A DNA stretch of 5,269 bases from Phormidesmis priestleyi (GTDB lineage: Bacteria; Cyanobacteriota; Cyanobacteriia; Phormidesmidales; Phormidesmidaceae): NCBI GenBank assembly GCA_003242115.1, contig QBMP01000102.1, positions 8,530-13,798 on the forward strand, written 5' to 3'. This document shows, piece after piece, positions 1 to 5,269 of the stretch (positions within the stretch are counted from its first letter, which is position 1; each line of letters opens with the position of its first letter). Position numbers and translations under genes: made by a program. The notes under the pieces are model-generated. The model was not told the DNA's origin. It saw only the letters and a program-made list of their open reading frames with translations, and searched no databases.

Positions 1-551
1 ACCGGATTATTGCCTCGCCGTCCGACTCGCGCCACGGGAAAGTACAGTGCGCCAAAGGTCAAAATGCGTCCCAAATATGTTAGTGACCCGGCCAAGGTGC
101 TGGCGACTGCCTGCGTGAGGGTGTCGCGATTGCGGACATGAGTCAGTTCATGAGCGATTACGGCGTCTAGTTCGTCGTCGGGAAGCAGGTCGATGATGCC
201 TTCTGTTAGGGCTATAGCCGCGTGGTTAGGATCGCGTCCGGTAGCAAAGGCGTTGGCTGACTTTGAAGGGACAATGTAGAGCTTGGGGTTGGGGATGCCA
301 GCGCGATCACTCAATTTTTTGATGCGATCGCTCAGCTCTGGAGCCTCTTCACGCGGCGTTGGCTCTGCCTTAAAAGCAGACAGCGCTGCGCGATCAGAAT
401 AGTACCAGGAGCCAAAACTACTCACAGCCGCAAAGCCTAGTCCATAGTAAAGGCCCTGCTCATCCCCTACCAGCAGATAGCCTGTAAGCACCATCAAGCC
501 GCCAAGTAGTGCTAGCAGTATTAGGGTTCTCAATTGATTCATCCCAGCCAT
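1..551 (-). CDS. htpX: M48-family membrane zinc metalloprotease, HtpX-like (N-terminal part, cut by window edge)
   Basis: The frame is open from ATG at 551 to the left edge, giving 183 complete residues and no stop. HtpX proteases are integral membrane zinc endopeptidases that degrade misfolded or damaged membrane proteins. Two hydrophobic segments come first (about residues 7-25 and 30-45), then a cytosolic linker. The family's PNPKLYIV and NAFATGRDP stretches follow, then the zinc-binding HELTH at residues 134-138 followed by VRNRD, and the start of a third hydrophobic stretch. H134 and H138 should bind zinc and E135 be catalytic; the third zinc ligand, a Glu, lies beyond the edge. The family is usually near 290 residues, so about a third is missing. 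A second ATG at 542 (residue 4, MNQLRTL) is an equally plausible start; no strong Shine-Dalgarno favours either. Family call is firm; orthology to E. coli HtpX rather than a cyanobacterial paralogue is less sure. Confidence 0.93.
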   Translation of the reverse strand, partial: MAGMNQLRTLILLALLGGLMVLTGYLLVGDEQGLYYGLGFAAVSSFGSWYYSDRAALSAFKAEPTPREEAPELSDRIKKLSDRAGIPNPKLYIVPSKSANAFATGRDPNHAAIALTEGIIDLLPDDELDAVIAHELTHVRNRDTLTQAVASTLAGSLTYLGRILTFGALYFPVARVGRRGNNP

Positions 552-828
552 AAAAAATCTCACGAGATTATTAAATTGCTATACATTGAAACTCATGCAG
601 TCTCTGGGGGCAACACTCGCCAGATAGAACTATGGATTTTTTGGGATATTTTTTCTAATAGGCTTAGTTATCCGAACAACCTATTTCTAAACAAACAATG
701 ATTTTCCGCTAGATTCAGCGAGGGGTGAAGCGATTCCCATTGCGCTAAAGACTCCTCAAATACAGACTTAGCTCGCCTTTAGCGGCTATGCAGTAAACCT
801 ATCATTGCCTATAGTTTATAAATAGACA
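552..828. other. Gene-free region upstream of htpX
   Basis: I find no convincing coding frame here on either strand. It is AT-rich, with runs of T around 635-655, and presumably carries the htpX promoter on the minus strand. A TAATAAT-like -10 lies close to the start codon (around 565-575), but no good -35 partner is visible at normal spacing, so I do not call a promoter. Together with the MITE-like element to its right, it makes a stretch of about 380 bases without a gene. Confidence 0.6.
556..569. promoter_or_regulatory. Palindrome over the htpX translation start region
   Basis: AATCTC-AC-GAGATT is a perfect inverted repeat with 6-bp arms and a 2-bp centre, ending 4 bases upstream of the htpX ATG at 551. 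The centre is too short for a good RNA hairpin, so a protein-bound DNA site is the likelier reading. It is not the CIRCE heat-shock element. Function is inferred from position only. Confidence 0.35.
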
Positions 829-833
829 GCCTA

Positions 834-936
834 GTGGAGCGCCAAGCCTAAGAATGAGGGTTAGCAATCTCTGAAAACCATATCTATCAAAGCTCTTGAA
901 AGGGGATAATCCCTAAATTGAGTTTTGACGCTCCAC
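834..936. mobile_element. MITE-like element, IS630/Tc1-mariner type ends
   Basis: The left end reads GTGGAGCG and the right end CGCTCCAC. Including flanks, GCCTAGTGGAGCG (829-841) is an exact inverted copy of 929-941. The inverted similarity continues inward (left CCAAGCCT, right read inward TCAAAACT), giving about 21 bp with three mismatches. Both ends are bordered by TA inside a CTAG context (831-834 and 936-939), which fits the TA duplication of the IS630/Tc1-mariner superfamily and the CTAG preference known for IS630. The roughly 103-bp interior has no coding capacity, so any movement would need a transposase supplied elsewhere. A small internal inverted repeat (AGGG..CCCT, about 901-914) is also present. 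A single copy in one window cannot prove mobility. Confidence 0.6.
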
Positions 937-1154
937 TAGGCCGACAGCCGCCGATCTACCCATTGCTTTGCATACCGAATAGCCAGCTTTTGAGAGGCGG
1001 CATAGGGAACAGCCACGGCGCTGCTTTTATCGTCATTAGCCCAAACTGCATAGATGATCTGTCCGTCCTCTTCGCTTTGATCTAGCTCAATTTTCCACCC
1101 CCGATATTCAAACGAGAGCACAATCTTGGGGTAGTCGGGTTGAGATATTAGCAT
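936..1154 (-). CDS. Small conserved-looking hypothetical protein (72 aa)
   Basis: I do not recognise a named family. The ATG at 1154 gives 72 residues: an N-terminal stretch ending LSFEYRGWKIELDQ, a central EEDGQIIYAVWAND, then AVAVPYAASQKLAIRYAKQWVDRRL. The pattern suggests a compact beta-sheet (GWKIELDQ, IIYAVW) followed by a C-terminal helix, and reads like a genuine small cytoplasmic protein with no signal peptide or membrane segment. An upstream in-frame TTG at 1199 would add 15 residues, but that codon sits inside the predicted sodB terminator hairpin and lacks a ribosome site. The ATG has GGGGA 9 nt upstream. The TAG stop is formed at the right junction of the MITE-like element: TA is the flanking dinucleotide and G is the first element base. 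Whether it is cotranscribed with sodB is unclear. Confidence 0.65.
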   Translation of the reverse strand: MLISQPDYPKIVLSFEYRGWKIELDQSEEDGQIIYAVWANDDKSSAVAVPYAASQKLAIRYAKQWVDRRLSA

Positions 1155-1167
1155 GGAAAAAATCCCC

Positions 1168-1220
1168 AAAAATAACAGGTGGCTCTGTGTGGTACTCAAC
1201 TAGCAGCGCCAGACAGAGCC
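1168..1220 (-). terminator. Probable rho-independent terminator of sodB
   Basis: On the minus strand, about 43 bases after the sodB stop, GGCTCTGTCTGG (1220-1209) pairs with CCACACAGAGCC (1192-1181). This is a 12-position stem with one C/C mismatch and a 16-nt loop. After a 5-base gap (ACCTG) comes TTATTTTT (1175-1168). The stem is strong, but the T tract is slightly distant and imperfect, so termination may be partial. Reading the other way there is no T tract, so the polarity fits sodB. Confidence 0.55.
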
Positions 1221-1225
1221 AGAAG

Positions 1226-1251
1226 ATGCCCAGTCTCCAATGCCCAGTCTC
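1226..1251. repeat. Short direct repeat, 12 bp, period 14
   Basis: ATGCCCAGTCTC occurs at 1226-1237 and again at 1240-1251, between the sodB stop and the terminator hairpin. It is probably a replication-slippage duplication, with no function implied. Confidence 0.7.
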
Positions 1252-1262
1252 TACAGTTCCTT

Positions 1263-1862
1263 TTAAGCTGCTGCCAAGTTCTGAGCCGCAAAGTCCCAAT
1301 TCACCAAGCTGTTCAGGAAAGTAGAAATGTACTCAGGGCGCTGGTTTTGGTAGTCTAGGTAATAGGCGTGCTCCCATACATCCATCGTCAGCAAGGGCAC
1401 CTGATTGCTAGTCAAAGGATTCACAGCATTGAGCGTTTTGGTCACCTTCAAGGCGTCTCCTTCTAAAACTAACCAAGCCCAGCCGCTGCCAAATTGAGTA
1501 GCCCCAGCTGATGTGAAGGCTTCTGCAAACTGGTCATAGCCGCCAAAGTCAGCGTCAATCTTTTTAGCTAGTTCTCCCGATGGCTTACCGCCGCCATCAG
1601 GCTTCATGCTCTGCCAGTAAAAAGTATGATTCCACGCCTGGGCTGCATTATTGAATAAACCCGATTGATCAGGGTTGTCAGCAACAGATGTAATGACCGC
1701 TTCGATGGGCTGAGTGTCAAAGTCAGTTCCTTTTACGGCTGCATTAAATTTATTGACATAGCCAGCATGATGCTTGTCGTGATGAAATTCTAGGGTGCTT
1801 TTGGAGATGTGAGGTGCTAGTGCGGTGTAGTCGTAAGGCAAATCAGGAAGTTCGTAGGCCAT
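1263..1862 (-). CDS. sodB: Superoxide dismutase [Fe]
   Basis: This cytosolic enzyme converts superoxide to oxygen and hydrogen peroxide, protecting photosynthetic cells. From ATG at 1862 it has 199 residues, typical of iron SODs. The start aligns as MAYELPDLPYDYTALAPHIS with the family N-terminus. Metal ligands are H27, H79 (in AAQAWNHTFYW), D161 and H165 (in MDVWEHAYYLDY). The active-site glutamine comes from the N-terminal half (Q75 in AAQ), as in Fe enzymes, where Mn enzymes have Gly. GATQFGSGWAWL also fits FeSOD. An in-frame ATG four codons upstream (1874) sits only 2 nt after GAGG, too close for good initiation; from 1862 the same GAGG is 14 nt away, so family alignment decides. The gene has its own promoter-like region and a terminator hairpin downstream, and is likely monocistronic. 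Confidence 0.97.
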   Translation of the reverse strand: MAYELPDLPYDYTALAPHISKSTLEFHHDKHHAGYVNKFNAAVKGTDFDTQPIEAVITSVADNPDQSGLFNNAAQAWNHTFYWQSMKPDGGGKPSGELAKKIDADFGGYDQFAEAFTSAGATQFGSGWAWLVLEGDALKVTKTLNAVNPLTSNQVPLLTMDVWEHAYYLDYQNQRPEYISTFLNSLVNWDFAAQNLAAA

Positions 1863-1908
1863 CAGTTCGTACATATCCTCTCAGTTGATGTGGCTAGACA
1901 ACGATGTG

Positions 1909-1937
1909 TCTATAGTCTGTGAGGATATCTCACAAAT
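1909..1937 (-). promoter_or_regulatory. Probable sodB promoter
   Basis: On the minus strand, TATAGA (1914-1909) is a good -10. Upstream is either ATTTGT (1937-1932) with 17-bp spacing or TTGTGA (1935-1930) with 15 bp. This would place the transcript start near 1902, about 40 bases before the preferred sodB ATG. The -35 match is only moderate. Confidence 0.45.
1918..1934. promoter_or_regulatory. Operator-like palindrome in the sodB promoter
   Basis: TGTGAG-GATAT-CTCACA is a perfect inverted repeat with 6-bp arms and a 5-bp centre, placed between and overlapping the candidate -35 and -10. A protein bound here would block RNA polymerase. It resembles a CRP-type TGTGA..TCACA site, but the half-site gap is 7 bp, not the usual 6, so I do not assign it to that regulator. 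Confidence 0.4.
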
Positions 1938-2053
1938 AGATCCCGTTGCTATGCGCCCCGGGGGGATTGCCTGGAGGATTAATACAGCTAGGTGACAACG
2001 CTATGGCCTACTATTTAGTCCGTGCCAGTTTGCTCGTATTTGAGAAAAGGTAA

Positions 2054-2551
2054 TTAGCTCTCTGGAAATGAGTTGTTCGGAACTATTTTCAGCTCTTTAA
2101 ACCCGGTAGCGGCATCGAATGTCCGCTGAAATTCAAGATGGGGGATGAGGGCGATCGCGATTTCCAGCGTCGTATATACCAAGCATCCATAAACAACATG
2201 CCCACCTCGGCACTCACCCTGCGCATTTGAGACGCTCATATGCAAATGAACGCCCGCCACGCTCAGCATTCCAGACAACGTAAGAATCTCTTGTTTGCCC
2301 GCTAGAGCGGTGTGTTCATCTTGGCCTGCAAAGCGTAAATTTGTTTGAGACAAGCTACCGACAGCGCCTAAAATTACGGCTGCGCTGATCTGTTCTAACT
2401 TCGCCAAATTTTCTAATTCCCGGCGAACATCTGCGCCCGGAAGAAGCCTTAGCGCCGTTGTTTTGACGGTTGTTTTAACGGCTTTCTCAGCGGCTTTCTT
2501 AACGGAGCTTTGAGAATCAAAATTAATGCCAGTAGAAAAATTATCAGGCAT
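2054..2551 (-). CDS. PPC-domain (DUF296) protein with lysine-rich N-terminal repeat
   Basis: The 165-residue product carries one PPC domain (plants and prokaryotes conserved, formerly DUF296) from about residue 33 to 157. It opens with LRLLPGADVRREL, continues through ISAAVILGAVGSLSQTNLRFAG, the EILTLSGMLS strand, GVHLHMSVSNAQG and GGHVVYGCLVYTT. H102, H104 and H118 are the conserved histidines thought to form a metal site in the trimeric bacterial family. The biochemical role of stand-alone bacterial PPC proteins is not established; in plants the domain sits beside AT-hooks and mediates protein contacts. Residues 17-32 are four tandem tetrapeptides (VKKA, AEKA, VKTT, VKTT), absent from a minimal PPC protein. 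The ATG overlaps the stop of the upstream YdcF-like gene by 8 bp, implying cotranscription and coupled translation. I see no clear terminator downstream. Confidence 0.88.
   Translation of the reverse strand: MPDNFSTGINFDSQSSVKKAAEKAVKTTVKTTALRLLPGADVRRELENLAKLEQISAAVILGAVGSLSQTNLRFAGQDEHTALAGKQEILTLSGMLSVAGVHLHMSVSNAQGECRGGHVVYGCLVYTTLEIAIALIPHLEFQRTFDAATGFKELKIVPNNSFPES
2456..2504 (-). repeat. 12-bp tandem repeat (4 units) coding a Lys-rich tetrapeptide
   Basis: On the plus strand the units are GTTGTTTTGACG (2457-2468), GTTGTTTTAACG (2469-2480), GCTTTCTCAGCG (2481-2492) and GCTTTCTTAACG (2493-2504). Because 12 is a multiple of 3, copy changes keep frame. The units encode VKKA-AEKA-VKTT-VKTT near the N-terminus of the PPC protein. 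Confidence 0.75.
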
Positions 2552-3368
2552 GTGGCTTTGAATGAGGGTGAACGTAAATTACAGAAGGCGGTGGCGCTTC
2601 ACGAGAAAAGTATCGGCCTAATAAACCATAGCTAACCAGGCCGATACTTTCTCGAAACACCAAGAACCGCCGATTTCTCTGTTCTGTATTGGGATTTAAT
2701 GGGCTGATGTGCGGAATCACCTTAAAGCCGAAGCTCTTGAAGGTAAGCAGCGATCGCAGCATATGGGGCGCATCGGTCACTAAAACGATGGTATGAACGC
2801 CTTGAGGCATTAGTAGCGCAGCGGTAAATTCTGCGTTTTGATTGGTGGTCAAAGAACAGGGCTCGCCAGAAACCGCTGCTTTGGGCACTTGAGCGCTGAC
2901 CAAATCGGCAATCAAAGGCGCATCACCGCGTCCGCTGGCAAAAATTAGCGGTGCTCGCTTGGCCTGCCATAGCCGCTCGGCCACTTGCGCCCGCATGGGG
3001 TTATGCTGTGCGCCTCGGCCCAGGACCACAATCGCTTCTGCTTTTTCACCCGAATCTGCCGGGATGAAGCCCACCAGTAGCTGATTGCCAATGCCTGTCA
3101 AAATCGGCGATCGCGCTGCTAAATAAACCACTAGCAGACCCAGACTCATTGCCATTACTGGCTTTTTCCAGCGATCGCGCCGCCAAACCCAGGGCCAAAT
3201 CGCCACCGACACCAGTATCCCTATCACCACCGCCGGATGGTATAACCCCGGCTGCGACAGCGCCTCAGTAATTGCCCAGCTCAACTTTGTCCATACCCCC
3301 GTTGGCGATGCTTGCGGGCACAGCGCAGAATCTAACATGCTCAAACCATTCCAATCACTAGCAACCAT
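2544..3368 (-). CDS. YdcF-like / DUF218 membrane-anchored protein
   Basis: From ATG at 3368 this is 274 residues; a TTG at 3392 would add eight, and an ATG at 3338 would remove ten. I prefer 3368 because a TATAAG -10 ends at 3400, putting a TTG at 3392 at the very transcript start. In 274-aa numbering, membrane segments lie near 45-62 and 70-88, followed by a DUF218 domain from about 110 to 252. Family marks are EAIVVLGRG (111-119), the SGRGD turn (145-149), E169, TTNQNAEF (174-181), VLVTDAPHMLRSL with His-Met-x-Arg (195-207), and RESIGLVSY (239-247). DUF218 proteins include E. coli YdcF, SanA and ElyC, linked to envelope functions; the substrate of this one is unknown. The stop overlaps the PPC start, so the two probably form an operon. 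Confidence 0.87.
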   Translation of the reverse strand: MVASDWNGLSMLDSALCPQASPTGVWTKLSWAITEALSQPGLYHPAVVIGILVSVAIWPWVWRRDRWKKPVMAMSLGLLVVYLAARSPILTGIGNQLLVGFIPADSGEKAEAIVVLGRGAQHNPMRAQVAERLWQAKRAPLIFASGRGDAPLIADLVSAQVPKAAVSGEPCSLTTNQNAEFTAALLMPQGVHTIVLVTDAPHMLRSLLTFKSFGFKVIPHISPLNPNTEQRNRRFLVFRESIGLVSYGLLGRYFSREAPPPSVIYVHPHSKPHA

Positions 3369-3399
3369 AAGGCTAGCGAAAAATCCTCGCAAGTCATGC

Positions 3400-3428
3400 C
3401 TTATAGACTACTTAATTGCCCTGTTTGA
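3400..3428 (-). promoter_or_regulatory. Possible promoter of the YdcF-like/PPC operon
   Basis: On the minus strand a good -10, TATAAG (3405-3400), lies 17 bp from a poor -35, TCAAAC (3428-3423). It would start transcription near 3393 and leave a leader of about 25 nt before the ATG at 3368. The weak -35 suggests an activator or readthrough from por. Confidence 0.3.
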
Positions 3429-3497
3429 GGAGCCTGCATCAAAAGTCTGCTTAAAAAGCCTGATTAAAGCGCCTGCTCAAAAAGCCTGATTAAAGCG

Positions 3498-3498
<1 letters not shown>
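3427..3498. repeat. 26-bp tandem repeat after por
   Basis: The 20-bp sequence AAAAAGCCTGATTAAAGCGC is present exactly at 3453-3472 and 3479-3498 (period 26). A degenerate third unit lies at 3427-3452 (about 16 of 26 positions match the next). The last copy ends on the final base of the por stop codon. No strong hairpin forms within it, so it does not look like an ordinary terminator. Confidence 0.75.
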
Positions 3499-4636
<1,138 letters not shown>

Positions 4637-4933
4637 ATGATTAAAGCTGTTCAGTACTTACCTATCAGTCGAGAAGTAGAGGTGTTGCTAGCGGATGACT
4701 CACGCCACGCTTGGCGAGTAGATAACCTAGAAATGGTCGCTAACGTCGATGGGGAAATAGTGGCTTTGCCGACGCCCACCAGAGAGCAGCTTATAGACGT
4801 GATTCCCTATGGCGGCGGCGCGTATCTCTACTGGCCTCAAATCGAGCAGATGTTTGAGCTAGACGCCCTGTTAAATGGTGTGTATGGTCGTGAAAGCTGG
4901 ATGACAAAGCTCAAGCGCGCAGTGGCTGCATGA
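4637..4933 (+). CDS. Small protein, probable DUF2442 domain
   Basis: The ATG at 4637 follows AGGGAG by 9 nt, a good ribosome site, and gives 98 residues. Two in-frame TTG codons at 4631 and 4634 would add two residues but are less likely. The N-terminal half (AVQYLPISREVEVLLADDSRH) reads like the antiparallel sheet of DUF2442. The C-terminal motif YLYWPQIEQMFELDALLNG matches the family pattern of an aromatic/Trp-Pro, an acidic stretch, then LL-G. DUF2442 proteins have no settled function; some pair with DUF4160 proteins in small modules, but no DUF4160 gene is visible here. The last 23 bp overlap the opposite-strand gene ending at 4911. The domain call rests on remembered pattern, not an alignment. 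Confidence 0.7.
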   Translation: MIKAVQYLPISREVEVLLADDSRHAWRVDNLEMVANVDGEIVALPTPTREQLIDVIPYGGGAYLYWPQIEQMFELDALLNGVYGRESWMTKLKRAVAA

Positions 4934-5237
4934 CAGCACTTTGCTTACGGTTGGCGATTTGGACTGCGAACCAGTGTGTAGCAATGAATGCGCCGGTTTC
5001 TAACTTTTCGGCCAAGTGTTCGCCAATATCTATCAGCAGATCCTCGCGGGTCTGGTCTTCCAGCGTAATGTAATTTGAAAGCGTGCTCAATAGCGCCAGA
5101 TATTTTTCAATGCTGTAGATTGATTGCTGCGCTTGAATAGTGACCGTGCTCGGTACAAAGAAACCAGATGCGTTCACGGGCACTGGTTCCGTCAAATGGG
5201 AGTGGAAATCTCTTTCCACCAGTGGATTAGACGGCAT
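4911..5237 (-). CDS. Hypothetical protein (108 aa), unrecognised
   Basis: I do not recognise this family. From ATG at 5237 the product has a polar N-terminal third (with ERDFHSHLTEPVPVNASGFF), then a likely helical region around IYSIEKYLALLSTLSNYI and TREDLLIDIGEHLAEKLETG, and a short hydrophobic stretch (AFIATHWFAVQIA) before a basic tail. No signal peptide, clear membrane span or catalytic motif is visible. An ATG seven bases upstream (5244) is out of frame. There is no Shine-Dalgarno; an AT-rich -10-like TATTAA lies about 10 bases before the ATG. Its last 23 bp overlap the convergent gene at 4637-4933. Composition and length fit a real gene, but without a recognised homologue it could be spurious. 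Confidence 0.55.
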   Translation of the reverse strand: MPSNPLVERDFHSHLTEPVPVNASGFFVPSTVTIQAQQSIYSIEKYLALLSTLSNYITLEDQTREDLLIDIGEHLAEKLETGAFIATHWFAVQIANRKQSAVMQPLRA

Positions 5238-5269
5238 AGCGCATGGTTAATAATTGAGACCAAGAAAGT

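Noticed and set aside
1155..1199. TTG start adding 15 residues to the 72-aa protein
   Set aside because: The TTG lies in the sodB terminator hairpin and has no Shine-Dalgarno; the ATG at 1154 begins closer to the constrained part of the protein.
1108..1299. Minus-strand open frame of 63 codons
   Set aside because: It overlaps the 72-aa gene, the terminator hairpin and the sodB 3' end in another frame, and shows no family pattern.
1918..1934. Canonical CRP/SYCRP1 site at sodB
   Set aside because: The half-sites are separated by 7 bp instead of 6, so it is recorded only as an unassigned palindrome.
1956..1963. CCCCGGGG palindrome upstream of sodB
   Set aside because: It is an isolated GC run with no T tract or partner, so neither a terminator nor a recognisable operator.
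3338..3397. Short overlapping frame (ATG at 3397, 18 codons) ending just before an ATG at 3338, suggesting reinitiation for the YdcF-like gene
   Set aside because: The candidate transcript start near 3393 would exclude its ATG, and its ribosome site is too close.

Overview
The window is cyanobacterial chromosome. Six copies of the octamer GCGATCGC (HIP1; starts at 324, 2151, 2750, 3107, 3171 and 3675) occur in 5.3 kb, against about 0.1 expected by chance. There is a clear light-dependent protochlorophyllide reductase, and the iron superoxide dismutase is of the cyanobacterial type. GC content looks moderate. The exact genus cannot be read from the sequence.

Layout, left to right: (1) 1-551, minus strand: N-terminal 183 residues of an HtpX-type membrane zinc protease, cut by the window edge. 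(2) 552-935: a gene-free stretch holding the htpX upstream region and a roughly 103-bp MITE-like element (834-936) with terminal inverted repeats flanked by TA. (3) 936-1154, minus: a 72-residue unknown protein whose stop codon is formed at the MITE junction. (4) 1155-1262: a hairpin plus T-rich tract, the probable sodB terminator. (5) 1263-1862, minus: sodB, with a promoter-like region containing a perfect 6-bp-arm palindrome. (6) 2054-3368, minus: a DUF218/YdcF-like membrane protein and a PPC/DUF296 protein that overlap by 8 bp. (7) 3427-3498: a 26-bp tandem repeat running into the por stop codon. (8) 3498-4466, minus: por. (9) 4467-4636: a divergent intergenic region. (10) 4637-4933, plus: a small probable DUF2442 protein, overlapping tail to tail with (11) 4911-5237, minus: a 108-residue protein that I do not recognise.

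How the genes relate: por makes chlorophyllide from a photosensitising precursor, SodB removes superoxide, and HtpX-type proteases clear damaged membrane proteins. These roles sit together under photo-oxidative stress. Only the YdcF-like/PPC pair is physically linked as a clear operon. The others have intergenic gaps, and sodB and por have promoter-like sequences of their own, so a common regulon is inference. I see no CRISPR array, tRNA, rRNA, prophage or defence system. The most notable non-standard features are the MITE at a stop codon, a 12-bp minisatellite that encodes a lysine-rich tail on the PPC protein, and short palindromes at the htpX, sodB and por starts.
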